A DNA stretch of 64,000 nt from Melioribacteraceae bacterium. GTDB taxonomy: Bacteria; Bacteroidota; Ignavibacteria; Ignavibacteriales; Melioribacteraceae. This document shows positions 25,357 through 34,125 of the stretch, piece after piece. The notes below the pieces were generated by a model. That model was given only the letters and a program-made list of their open reading frames with translations, made no database searches and had not been told where the DNA came from. The stretch's first letter is position 1; every line of letters begins with the position of its first letter. The stretch lies in NCBI GenBank assembly GCA_035362835.1, contig DAOSDY010000002.1:317692-381691 (forward strand). The letters are read 5' to 3'. A program made the translations under genes and the position numbers.

Positions 25357-26646
25357 ATGACGCGGTGTTTTGGAAGGACAAAAAATTTCAAGCGGTGTAC
25401 CCGTCAGAATGTCTTTCTCTTCTGTAAAACTCATAGGTCCCAGCCGTTCTGGTGGCTGGTTTCGCTATTCAGTATTGCTGCTACTGTAATAACTGTTCTA
25501 TCCGCTTTCAATTCCGGAATTGACCCGATTTCGGAATACACACGAGGATACACTTATTATGAGAACAAAAACTATGAAGAGGCAAGAAAATCCTTTCAGG
25601 ATCTCTTCGACTATAAAACAGAATACCCAAATGCGGCCTATTATCTGGGCCTTGTGTTTCACAAATTGAACCGTCATAAAGAAGCATTGCTGACCTGGGA
25701 ATTTGTTCCTGCGCTTGAGGAACATTACAAACTTAATTTTTTAAGGGGTTTGAGCGCGTTAACAATTCAGGATTATCAGCATGCTGAGGAATATTTTACC
25801 AAAGCAATACACGAGGTTAAACCTTATGATCAGATCCTTTTCTGGCAGTCGAGAATGTATGCCCTTTATTCTAAGATGAACAGAAACCTTGATCCGGCAA
25901 TAATTCAGAGCGTTATCGAGTATTGTGAAATAGTAGACAATAATATAACACTCCATAGCAGCGGGACAGTCCGCGCGAATACAAAGATGGAACTTGATTT
26001 AACAATCTTTGGAACTTTGCTGAGTCAAAAGCAAAATTGTTTTTTCCTGCTAAATGAATTGTTGATTCGACTCTATTCTAAAAAAGAATACCACCTTGCT
26101 TTTAATTGTGCAATAAGGGCAGGAAACTATATGGACGGGCCTTTTACTACACCATTAGATATCAACCCTGAGTACTACAAGAATTATCTTCTGAATTTAT
26201 CTAAGATACTGAAAAATATTAATAATGATTTTAAAAGTGATTTTCTTGCCAACGAAACAAAACTGTATAATTTGTTAAATAGAATTAAAGAGTCGAATAA
26301 AAGTATGCCGCAGATTTCGGATATCGCCCTTACGATTCGTTCAATTTACTTTGATATGCCGAATCCGGAAACCATCAAGCAGGGTGATTTTTACGTGACC
26401 TATGAGTGCAATGTTCAGGATGATAAAGGTATTGCTAGGTTTAAGATAGATCCTTTGCCTTTTAGCAAGGAAATAGTAGAAATGAATGCCGGGAATTCTA
26501 AGACGTATTCCTTTAATAGATCCTTTTTAATTGAGAAAGGGATGCTGATTGATAGAAATATTAAAATGAAAGTAACCGCTGTAGATAATGAAGGCGGAAT
26601 AACAAGTGAGGAAATAATTCCTTCTATAACGGTAAAGGATTTTTAG
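25357..26646 (+). CDS. Membrane-anchored TPR protein with N-terminal Cys/His motif
   Basis: The protein has 429 residues. Residues 4-26 carry C4, C14, C23 and H26 in a CxGRTxxxxxC...FCxxH arrangement, which resembles the small zinc-binding motif of DUF5763-like proteins. A single membrane helix (about 32-50) follows, then several TPR units (about 60-180), a helical region, and a C-terminal Ig-like beta domain (about 325-429). The TPR part would face outwards if the N-terminus is inside. Its partner and role are unknown. Confidence 0.65.
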   Translation: MTRCFGRTKNFKRCTRQNVFLFCKTHRSQPFWWLVSLFSIAATVITVLSAFNSGIDPISEYTRGYTYYENKNYEEARKSFQDLFDYKTEYPNAAYYLGLVFHKLNRHKEALLTWEFVPALEEHYKLNFLRGLSALTIQDYQHAEEYFTKAIHEVKPYDQILFWQSRMYALYSKMNRNLDPAIIQSVIEYCEIVDNNITLHSSGTVRANTKMELDLTIFGTLLSQKQNCFFLLNELLIRLYSKKEYHLAFNCAIRAGNYMDGPFTTPLDINPEYYKNYLLNLSKILKNINNDFKSDFLANETKLYNLLNRIKESNKSMPQISDIALTIRSIYFDMPNPETIKQGDFYVTYECNVQDDKGIARFKIDPLPFSKEIVEMNAGNSKTYSFNRSFLIEKGMLIDRNIKMKVTAVDNEGGITSEEIIPSITVKDF

Positions 26647-26786
26647 CAATAGAAAATCTAATGAAAAATAGAAGTGTTGCCCAAAAGCGGTTTTAATATT
26701 TCAATCATATTTTTAATGCTTTATTAGTGTGCGTTGAAATTATTTGCTGCCGATCTTTCTATTATTAATCTTCCAGAAGCGTTTAT

Positions 26787-27254
26787 ATGTTAATGAAGAA
26801 TCCGGATATATCTAAGAACCATTCAATTCTTGTTGATCTTATCGCTCCTTGCGGAATGAACTGCCGGCTCTGCTGGGGATTTATACGCGAGGAGAATAAC
26901 TGTCCGGGCTGCCTCCGTAAAGAACTCAACGGAACAAAGAAATCCGAATACCGGTCCACCTGCGTAATAAAAAACTGTCCTCATTTAAAAAGAAGCGGGT
27001 CTCTTTACTGTTCTGAGAGATGCGGTAAATTCCCGTGCAGAAGATTGAAGCAGCTAGATAAGCGCTACATGACAAAATACGGAATTAGCATGATAGAGAA
27101 TCTTACAATTATAAATGAAAAGGGGATCAGGTATTTCATACGTAATGAAAAATTGAAATGGGCCTGCAAAGAATGCGGCGGATTAATCTGTGTTCACAAA
27201 CCGGCATGCATATGGTGCGGAAATAGTAGAAATTTGCCTGGGAAGGCCGGGTAA
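26787..27254 (+). CDS. DUF3795-like cysteine-rich protein
   Basis: The protein has 155 residues. The start IAPCGMNCRLC with NNCPGC, then CVIKNC, CGKFPCRRLKQLDKRY and a late CKECGG...CIWCG pattern match DUF3795-type proteins, which probably bind metal or an iron-sulphur cluster. The function is unknown. An ATG four codons in (MKNPD) is also possible as start. Confidence 0.7.
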   Translation: MLMKNPDISKNHSILVDLIAPCGMNCRLCWGFIREENNCPGCLRKELNGTKKSEYRSTCVIKNCPHLKRSGSLYCSERCGKFPCRRLKQLDKRYMTKYGISMIENLTIINEKGIRYFIRNEKLKWACKECGGLICVHKPACIWCGNSRNLPGKAG

Positions 27255-27304
27255 TGTTGAATTGTATCGGCGGAAATAAATCTAAATAAATATCGGGTGA
27301 CAAA

Positions 27305-28060
27305 ATGAGTTCTGACTGGATTGCATATAACGAATTAGCTTGGGTGGACGACCTGCTTTCAGATCCGGATGAATACAGTGAGGAAGTATCAATTTATAAT
27401 GATCTGATAAAAAGGAATTCCCGCCGTCTGCCTGAGACACTTCTTCATTTCGGAAGCGGGGCCGGCGGTCACGATGCATTTTTTAAGGAGCATTTTAATG
27501 TAACCGGAGTTGACCTGAGTACAGGAATGCTTAACAAAGCCCGCGCACGGCATCCGGAGATCGAATATATTGAAGGCGATATGAGGACCGTCCGCCTCAA
27601 CCGGCTCTTCGACGCAGTTGTAATACCGGATTCTATCGATTATATGGCATCTGAGGAGAATCTTAATCTGGCGGTCATGAACGCATCACGGCATCTCAAA
27701 CCGGGTGGAGTGCTACTTATTGTTGGAAAAACTTTCGAGACTTTCAGTAATAATAATTTTGCCTACACAGGTGAGAAAGACGGAATCCATTTAACCGTGC
27801 TCGAGAATAATTACATCAATCCTTATAAACCAGGTACTTACGAAGCTGCAATCTTCTACCTGATCCGGAAGGAAGGGGAGCTTACTGTCCGCTCGGAGAT
27901 CCACCATCTCGGATTATTTCCGGAATCGGTTTGGGATAAGGCCTTTGCAGACGCAGGTCTTGAATTAAAGAAGGAACCTCTGAACGGATTATACCAGAAG
28001 AATCTTCTCGGCGAAGGGGAATACCCGTTAACGATTTTTCTCGGCATCAAACCTGAATAA
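27305..28060 (+). CDS. Class I SAM-dependent methyltransferase
   Basis: The protein has 251 residues. The SAM-binding loop is seen as LHFGSGAGGHD (about 46-56), then VTGVDLSTGMLNKAR with an acidic ribose contact, EGDMRTVRL and a DSIDYM segment, the standard class I order. The substrate is unknown. It is a single gene with an ATG start and about 50 bp of upstream spacer. Confidence 0.85.
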   Translation: MSSDWIAYNELAWVDDLLSDPDEYSEEVSIYNDLIKRNSRRLPETLLHFGSGAGGHDAFFKEHFNVTGVDLSTGMLNKARARHPEIEYIEGDMRTVRLNRLFDAVVIPDSIDYMASEENLNLAVMNASRHLKPGGVLLIVGKTFETFSNNNFAYTGEKDGIHLTVLENNYINPYKPGTYEAAIFYLIRKEGELTVRSEIHHLGLFPESVWDKAFADAGLELKKEPLNGLYQKNLLGEGEYPLTIFLGIKPE

Positions 28061-28099
28061 ACTTTTTGCAGATGAATCTAGATTACATTGAAATAATAA

Positions 28100-28130
28100 C
28101 TAAGAACCACGAACGAAGAACCAAGAACCA
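28100..28130 (+). repeat. 31-nt dispersed repeat, copy B
   Basis: It matches the reverse complement of 14103-14133 at 30 of 31 positions. It ends eight bases before the ATG of the NADAR gene, so it forms the leader and probably the ribosome-binding region. Its GAACCAGGATCAT tail resembles the tandem repeat before lipA. Confidence 0.8.
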
Positions 28131-28137
28131 GGATCAT

Positions 28138-28830
28138 ATGACTTTACGCGATAGAAAATTTTTCTTGTTCATTCTTTCGATTCTTTTACAACTTCTATTT
28201 CACAGTTGCACTTCAGAACATCAGGATGCAAAACTTATTTACCCTGAACACTGGTGGACTCCGGTTTATGATGAGAACAAACCTGCTTGGGAGATATTGC
28301 CTCAGGAGGCATTGCCGGGCGAGGTGATACTATCCAAAAGAAATGAGTTAGGACTCCTTTCCAATTTCGCACCCACGCCATTTGAATACCGGGGTAAGCG
28401 TTATGCCAGTCTTGAAGGATTCTGGCAGATGATGAAATACCCCGAAGGCCCGGAAGATCCCCGTTCATTATTCCCGGGGATCGAATGGAAATATACACGC
28501 GATCAGGTCTCGCAGCTTGCTTCTTTCGAAGCAAAGCGTGCGGGCGACCTTGCTGAAGAGAATATGCGGAGGATCGGAATTACATGGGTGACTTTTGAAG
28601 GAAGAAAATTTGAATACAGATCGGAAATTCCGGGTGAACATTTCAGATTGATCGTCGAGGCTATGCGGGAAAAGGTTGCTCAGAATCCTGATGTGAAGAG
28701 GGTGCTCTTATCGACAGGTAATTTGATTTTAAGACCCGACCATCATCAGGATCCCGAATCGCCGCCGGAGTGGAGATATTACGAAATACTTACGCAGATA
28801 AGAGATGAATTGAAACGTGAAAATAAATAA
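28138..28830 (+). CDS. NADAR (YbiA-like) protein with lipoprotein signal
   Basis: I choose the ATG at 28138 (230 residues), because translation from it opens with a charged start and hydrophobic stretch ending in LLFHSC, a lipoprotein signal. The upstream TTG/ATG starts would translate the 31-nt repeat. Residues about 65-228 match the NADAR family: LLSNFAPTPFEYRGKRY, then LEGFWQMMKYP and a late VLLSTGN. NADAR proteins are N-glycosidases acting on riboflavin intermediates or on ADP-ribosylated guanine and normally work in the cytosol. Export as a lipoprotein would be unusual. Confidence 0.8.
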   Translation: MTLRDRKFFLFILSILLQLLFHSCTSEHQDAKLIYPEHWWTPVYDENKPAWEILPQEALPGEVILSKRNELGLLSNFAPTPFEYRGKRYASLEGFWQMMKYPEGPEDPRSLFPGIEWKYTRDQVSQLASFEAKRAGDLAEENMRRIGITWVTFEGRKFEYRSEIPGEHFRLIVEAMREKVAQNPDVKRVLLSTGNLILRPDHHQDPESPPEWRYYEILTQIRDELKRENK

Positions 28831-28865
28831 TAGCGGAAGTGAGATTTTAATTAACGGAATAAATT

Positions 28866-29288
28866 ATGGAAACTAAATTACTTACTGACAGCAGGGAATA
28901 TCCCACAGAAGAAATTATCTTTTCTCACATCGGAAGAAGCAAATCGTTATGGAATTCTCTTTTCACAATTATTAAAACAGATTACCCTCAGATTTCAACC
29001 GAGTGGCGTTATTATAACGACGGTAAGAGCTGGCTTTTAAAAGCAATACAAAAATCCAAAACTATCTTCTGGCTCTCGATTGTTAAAAGCTCATTCCGGA
29101 CGACTTTCTATTTCGGCGACAAAGCTGAAGAGTATATCCTAAGAAGTAGAATTTCTCCGGACTTAAAAAAGCAGTTTAGAGAAGGGAAGAGGTTCGGTAA
29201 GATCAGGGGGATAACAATCCTCTTTAAGACGAAGAAAGAGATCGATTACGCAATTGAATTGATAAATCTTAAACTGACTCTGAAATAA
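28866..29288 (+). CDS. DUF3788-like protein
   Basis: The protein has 140 residues: WRYYNDGKSWLLKA, then TIFWLSI, FRTTFYFG and KRFGKIRGITILF follow the DUF3788 pattern, a small alpha/beta fold of unknown function. No membrane segment is seen. It starts 35 bp after the NADAR gene. Confidence 0.75.
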   Translation: METKLLTDSREYPTEEIIFSHIGRSKSLWNSLFTIIKTDYPQISTEWRYYNDGKSWLLKAIQKSKTIFWLSIVKSSFRTTFYFGDKAEEYILRSRISPDLKKQFREGKRFGKIRGITILFKTKKEIDYAIELINLKLTLK

Positions 29289-29425
29289 AAATAATTATTT
29301 AAAACTGCATAGTAGTTTCCCCTCTTTAAAAAGGAGGGAGATAACCATGTATTTTTTTAATAACTCTAATAAATTCAATGCGTCTCAATATTTGAAAATT
29401 TTGAATTTATGGGGGGAATTAAATA

Positions 29426-29638
29426 ATGCTTAAGAACATTTCTCAAAACGGATTTGCACTTTTAGGTGCCGGATTATTCTGTATGACGGTCTCTTCGATC
29501 CTCGAACGTTTAACTGTGTACGGATCTTTCGTTGATTTTACTATAGGACTATTTCACGGAACTGCGGTAGTTGCATTCGGGGCTTCAATCTATTTCAACA
29601 GCAGAAGGAAAGTCCCGGTTAAAAACAGAGAAGAATAG
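29426..29638 (+). CDS. Small two-helix membrane protein
   Basis: The protein has 70 residues with two hydrophobic segments (about 7-27 and 37-58) and a basic tail. It is not recognised. GGGGG lies 10 bases before the ATG as a possible ribosome-binding site. It converges on glmM with two bases between. Confidence 0.5.
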   Translation: MLKNISQNGFALLGAGLFCMTVSSILERLTVYGSFVDFTIGLFHGTAVVAFGASIYFNSRRKVPVKNREE

Positions 29639-29640
29639 AT

Positions 29641-30996
29641 TTATTTTTGCAGCTGTGTAAGCTCTACTAAATAAAGTTCTGCAAATTTCTCCGCATCATC
29701 TTTCGATTTTGCTTCTACAATACACCTGATAATAGGCTCTGTATTCGATTTGCGCAGGTGAACCCAGTGATCCTCAAGATCTATTCTGAGCCCGTCGTCC
29801 AGATTAGTTTTAGCCGTCTTATACTTCTCAACCATTTTTCTTAGAATTTCATCGGGATTGGCGCTGCCGATTTCTATTTTCTTTTTTACAATGAAATACT
29901 CGGGAAGCGATTTTTTCAGCCGGCTCATCTTGCATCGCGCTTTCGCAAGATGCTGCAATGTAATTACAGTCCCTACGAGCGCGTCCCTTCCGAAATTCAC
30001 ATCGGGTACTATTACGCCGCCGCTCCCTTCTCCTCCTATGACGGCATCAACCTCTTTCATCTTCTTAACAACATTTGCCTCTCCAACAGGCGCGCGGAAA
30101 ACTTTGCATCCGAATTCATTTGCCACATCATCTACTGCGCGTGTAGTTGAAAGATTAACAGCAACATTTCCTTTCTTCTTAGAGAGATAATACTTGACTG
30201 CCTGAGTGATCGTATTCTCCTCGCCGAACGGTTCGCCTTCTTCCGTAATCAATACCAGCCGGTCTACGTCGGGATCTACTACAATACCGATGTCGGCTTT
30301 ATGCTTTCTCACTGCTTCCATTGTCTCGGTCAGATTTTCCGGGATCGGTTCCGGCAGCCGGGGGAAGACGCCGTTCTTTTCGCAGTTCAGCTCGATAACT
30401 TTACATCCGAGTTTCTTTAGAAGTTTGGGCATCGAATATGCACCGGCACCGTTAACGCAATCGAGAAGAACCCTGAACTTTCTGGTTTTTATTTTTTCGA
30501 CGTCGATATGCTTCATATTGAGCACGGCATTGATATGATTATCAAGTCCTTTTGAGTAATCTGTAACATTCCCCAATTTATTCCACGGCGCAAAATGCCT
30601 TGTTGCTTCGTCCATCTTTTTCAGAAAATCAATATTCTCTTCGGGACTTAAAAACTCACCTTTACTGTTCAGAAGTTTGAGTGCATTCCATTCGTTCGGA
30701 TTGTGGCTTGCGGAGATCTGTATTCCTCCGGCAGCGTTAAGGTGCTTTACATTGAACAGAACTGTTGGAGTTGGGCAGATGCCGATATCGATAACATCAT
30801 TTCCTTTAGCGGTGAGCGTACCCACTATCAGATTTCTAACCATACCTCCGGAAATCCTTCCGTCACTTCCTAATACAATTTTTCCTGAACCGCAGAAATC
30901 GGCAAACGCAGCGGTTGAGCGGACTATCACTTCAGGATCGAGTCCGTCGCCTACGATTCCCCTGATACCCGAGATGCTTATCATCAATGTCGGCAT
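29641..30996 (-). CDS. glmM: Phosphoglucosamine/phosphomannomutase (GlmM type)
   Basis: The protein has 451 residues with the four-domain alpha-D-phosphohexomutase pattern: catalytic serine loop ISASHNP (about 97-103), metal loop DPDVDRL (about 240-246), sugar loop GGEGSGG and phosphate loop RKSNTEPIIR near the C-terminus. It should convert glucosamine-6-phosphate to glucosamine-1-phosphate for cell-wall and LPS synthesis, though phosphomannomutase activity cannot be excluded by motif. It is divergent from nth. Confidence 0.8.
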   Translation of the reverse strand: MPTLMISISGIRGIVGDGLDPEVIVRSTAAFADFCGSGKIVLGSDGRISGGMVRNLIVGTLTAKGNDVIDIGICPTPTVLFNVKHLNAAGGIQISASHNPNEWNALKLLNSKGEFLSPEENIDFLKKMDEATRHFAPWNKLGNVTDYSKGLDNHINAVLNMKHIDVEKIKTRKFRVLLDCVNGAGAYSMPKLLKKLGCKVIELNCEKNGVFPRLPEPIPENLTETMEAVRKHKADIGIVVDPDVDRLVLITEEGEPFGEENTITQAVKYYLSKKKGNVAVNLSTTRAVDDVANEFGCKVFRAPVGEANVVKKMKEVDAVIGGEGSGGVIVPDVNFGRDALVGTVITLQHLAKARCKMSRLKKSLPEYFIVKKKIEIGSANPDEILRKMVEKYKTAKTNLDDGLRIDLEDHWVHLRKSNTEPIIRCIVEAKSKDDAEKFAELYLVELTQLQK

Positions 30997-31043
30997 ATAA
31001 CCTCTTCAGATATAATTCAAAAAGAAATCACGGATAAATTTAA

Positions 31044-31051
31044 TAACTTTG
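31044..31051 (+). promoter_or_regulatory. Candidate -7 box for nth
   Basis: TAACTTTG matches TAnnTTTG fully and lies 22 bp before the ATG. No TTG is found at -33. Confidence 0.3.
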
Positions 31052-31072
31052 ACCTCAAAAATATCCTATTAA

Positions 31073-31786
31073 ATGACCGAAAAGAAAAAATTTATTAGCA
31101 AAGTAAACCGGCTTCTTATAAAGCGTTTCGGAATTCCAGATAGGCAGAATCCTCTACCGGATCCGCTCGATACTCTTATAGCTACCATTCTTTCCCAGAA
31201 TACCAACGACAATAATTCATACAGGGCTTACAAAAACCTGAAACAGAAATTCCAGGACTGGGATCAGATTCTAAATGTTAAACGTTCAGATATCGAGAGG
31301 ATTATAAAAGTAGCGGGACTTTCAAAACAGAAATCAGCAGCAATTAAAAATGTAATCGAAGAACTCAATTGTAGGAATGATCTTAATTTGAGGAAAGTAA
31401 AACAGCTTGAGAGTGAAGATGCAATCGGATATCTCACGCAGTTTAAGGGGATTGGTGTTAAAACAGCATCGTGCGTACTTCTCTTTTCACTCGACCGGAA
31501 TATTTGTCCGGTTGATACGCATGTTCACCGTACGGTTAACCGACTGGGAATTTTAAGCGAAAAGACTCCCGACAAAACTTTTCATTCGCTGAACAAAATT
31601 CTTCCGGAAGGAATAGCTCATTCATTTCACACAAATCTGATCAAACTTGGCAGGGAAATCTGCAAGCCGGCAAACCCGGCCTGCGCATTCTGTCCGGTCG
31701 AAAAAATCTGCCGGTATGATAAGAAGAATTTTTCGGGTTCTTTGGGTAAGGTCAGGAATTCTTTTCTATTATTGGATAATGTTTAG
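31073..31786 (+). CDS. nth: Endonuclease III
   Basis: The protein has 237 residues. It shows the helix-hairpin-helix segment FKGIGVKTASC with the catalytic Lys, then VDTHVHRTVNRLG with the catalytic Asp, and the C-terminal iron-sulphur cluster loop CKPANPACAFCPVEKIC. It removes oxidised pyrimidines and nicks the abasic site in base-excision repair. It is divergent from glmM. Confidence 0.92.
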   Translation: MTEKKKFISKVNRLLIKRFGIPDRQNPLPDPLDTLIATILSQNTNDNNSYRAYKNLKQKFQDWDQILNVKRSDIERIIKVAGLSKQKSAAIKNVIEELNCRNDLNLRKVKQLESEDAIGYLTQFKGIGVKTASCVLLFSLDRNICPVDTHVHRTVNRLGILSEKTPDKTFHSLNKILPEGIAHSFHTNLIKLGREICKPANPACAFCPVEKICRYDKKNFSGSLGKVRNSFLLLDNV

Positions 31787-31899
31787 TAGGACGAGGATAC
31801 TTCAGAGCCGGAACGGCCGAACAGATATTGGGGGATTTTAAATTGAAGAATATGAACGAATGGTACAGAATCTCTGTTAAATTCAAAAAAGAGCTTAAG

Positions 31900-31930
31900 T
31901 TTGTTTTAAGGGCTTAGTTGATTATATTTC
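31900..31930 (+). promoter_or_regulatory. Promoter of the lpdA-lipB-E1-E2 cluster
   Basis: TTTG (31900-31903), 19 bp, then TATATTTC (31923-31930): a Bacteroidota -33/-7 pair with one mismatch in the -7 box. Transcription would start near 31937, 27 nt before the lpdA ATG. Confidence 0.5.
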
Positions 31931-31963
31931 CAGGCCAATTCTAAAATCTTTTCGGTGAAAATA

Positions 31964-33367
31964 ATGGGAAAACAGTACGAAATTGCGGTTTTAGGCGGCG
32001 GTCCCGGCGGTTATGTCGCAGCAATTAGAGCCGGCCAGCTCGGTTTCAAAACAGTTGTAATTGATAAGGACAATCTGGGCGGTGTCTGCCTCAACTGGGG
32101 ATGTATCCCAACCAAATCTCTCCTGAAGAATGCCGAGATATTCGACCTGATGAAAAATCACTCATCCGATTTCGGTATAACAGTAGAAGGACTCTCATTC
32201 GATTTCAACAAGATAATAAAGAGGAGCAGGGACATTTCAGACCGGATAACAAAAAATGTGGAACTGCTCGTTAAGAAAAATAAAGTTGACAGAATCCGCG
32301 GATTCGGAAAGATTGTATCGAAGAATCAGATCGATATTTATGACAATGATGGGAAGAAAACCGATTCGATAAATGCCGATAGGATAATTATTGCTACAGG
32401 CGCCCGTCCCAAAACTTTCCCGTCGATTCCGGTCGATAGAAAAAACATCATTACTTCAACAGAAGCGATGATACTCGAGAAGCAGCCGAAAGACCTTATT
32501 GTAATCGGTGCCGGCGCTATCGGTGTTGAGTTCGCTTATTTCTATTCTGTTCTCGGTACAAAAGTTACTATTATTGAAATGATGAAGAACATTCTTCCAA
32601 TTGAAGATAAAGAAGTTTCCGAGACTCTCGAAAAGAATTTTAAGAAGAGAGGAATAGATATCTATACATCTACTAAAGTTGAAAAGGCTGAAGTAACTAA
32701 AGATGGAGTTGCTGTAAAAGTTGAAAAGGATGGAAAGAAGATTGAATTGAAAGCCGAAAAGGTTTTAAGTGCTATTGGCGTTACGGGGAATATAGAAGGA
32801 TTCGGATTAGAGGAATTGGGAGTTGAGATTGAAAGAAATCATATCAAGGTTGACAAAAGCACATATCAGACTAACATTCCGGGTATTTACGCAATCGGTG
32901 ATGTAATCGGCGCGCCATGGCTCGCTCACGTAGCAAGTGCCGAAGGTATTCACTGTGTTGAAACTATTAAAGGATTACACGCAGCGCCTGTTAATTACGA
33001 AACAATTCCGGGATGTACTTATTGTATTCCTCAGGTTGCGAGTGTAGGAATGACAGAAGCCAAAGCCAAAGAAGCCGGATATGAAGTAAAGATCGGCAAG
33101 TTTCCGTTTATGGCGAGCGGAAAAGCATTCGCTGCGGGTGAACGTGACGGATTTGTCAAACTTGTATTCGATGCTAAATACGGGGAGCTGCTCGGTGCCC
33201 ATATCATTGGTCCGGAAGCAACCGAACTTATCTCCGAGCTTACTCTTGCAAAATCGATGGAAGCTACATACGAAACAATTGTAAAGACAGTTCACGCGCA
33301 TCCTACATTGTCGGAATCTGTAATGGAAGCGGCAGCAAATGCATATGGCGAATCAATCCACATATAG
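31964..33367 (+). CDS. lpdA: Dihydrolipoyl dehydrogenase (E3)
   Basis: The ATG at 31964 (467 residues) is preceded by GGTGA; the GTG three codons upstream is less likely. FAD site VLGGGPGGYVAA (9-20), redox disulphide C42-x4-C47 in GGVCLNWGCIPTK, NAD site VIGAGAIGVEFAY, and the active-site HAHPTLSE near the C-terminus are all present. It reoxidises the lipoyl groups of the E2 subunit with NAD+. The gene heads a cluster with lipB, E1, E2 and lipA. Confidence 0.95.
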   Translation: MGKQYEIAVLGGGPGGYVAAIRAGQLGFKTVVIDKDNLGGVCLNWGCIPTKSLLKNAEIFDLMKNHSSDFGITVEGLSFDFNKIIKRSRDISDRITKNVELLVKKNKVDRIRGFGKIVSKNQIDIYDNDGKKTDSINADRIIIATGARPKTFPSIPVDRKNIITSTEAMILEKQPKDLIVIGAGAIGVEFAYFYSVLGTKVTIIEMMKNILPIEDKEVSETLEKNFKKRGIDIYTSTKVEKAEVTKDGVAVKVEKDGKKIELKAEKVLSAIGVTGNIEGFGLEELGVEIERNHIKVDKSTYQTNIPGIYAIGDVIGAPWLAHVASAEGIHCVETIKGLHAAPVNYETIPGCTYCIPQVASVGMTEAKAKEAGYEVKIGKFPFMASGKAFAAGERDGFVKLVFDAKYGELLGAHIIGPEATELISELTLAKSMEATYETIVKTVHAHPTLSESVMEAAANAYGESIHI

Positions 33368-34055
33368 AAAATTCGATTACAGCGACCTCGGCCTTGTCGA
33401 TTATAAAGTAGCCTGGGATTTGCAGAAGGAAATTTTTAATCTCCGCCTTCAAGGTGAAATAAACGATACGTTCTTCCTGCTCGAGCATCCCCATACTTAT
33501 ACGCTCGGCAAAGTTGCTGACAAAGAGAATCTGATCAGCAATGAAGAACAGCTAAAGGAACTCGGAGTTAATGTTTACGAGATCGACAGGGGCGGCGATA
33601 TTACATATCACGGTCCGGGGCAGATTGTAGGCTACCCGATTATCAGCCTGAACGACTGGAAACAGGATACTCATGAATATCTGCGCGGTCTAGAAGAAGT
33701 AATAATGATGACGTGTATTGAATACGGAATAAAGACGGAACGTAATCCGAAGTATACGGGTGTATGGATCGGTCAGAGGAAGATTGCCGCAATCGGAATT
33801 AAAGTGAGCAGGTGGATTACAATGCACGGATTCGCGTTTAATATTAATACCGACCTTAATTATTTCGGCGGAATAATTCCCTGCGGTATTAGAGATAAAG
33901 AAGTAACATCTTTGCAAAAAGAACTAGGCAGAGAAATCAGTCTAACCGAAGTGAAAGAAAAGCTTGTTGATAATTTTAAGAAAGTCTTCGGCTACGATCA
34001 TTTTACAACCCGTGAAAAAGAAGGTTATTTAAAAACATTAATCACTCTTACTTAG
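33339..34055 (+). CDS. lipB: Octanoyltransferase LipB
   Basis: The protein has 238 residues. RGGDITYHGPGQIVGYP, GQRKIAAIGIKVSRW (with the conserved Lys) and IIPCGI (catalytic Cys) are the LipB hallmarks. It transfers octanoyl groups from acyl carrier protein to lipoyl domains. The start lies inside lpdA (29-bp overlap, another ATG two codons on), indicating tight coupling with E3 synthesis. Confidence 0.95.
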   Translation: MHMANQSTYRKFDYSDLGLVDYKVAWDLQKEIFNLRLQGEINDTFFLLEHPHTYTLGKVADKENLISNEEQLKELGVNVYEIDRGGDITYHGPGQIVGYPIISLNDWKQDTHEYLRGLEEVIMMTCIEYGIKTERNPKYTGVWIGQRKIAAIGIKVSRWITMHGFAFNINTDLNYFGGIIPCGIRDKEVTSLQKELGREISLTEVKEKLVDNFKKVFGYDHFTTREKEGYLKTLITLT

Positions 34056-34125
34056 AGTCTTTGTGAATTAACGGTAAATTTATTTTACTGGAAAAACACC
34101 TGGACAAAAAAACAGAGGTAAATCG

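Noticed and set aside
23174..29638. Further integron cassettes
   Set aside because: No R''/R' pairs flank these genes, and their spacers lack attC-like ends.
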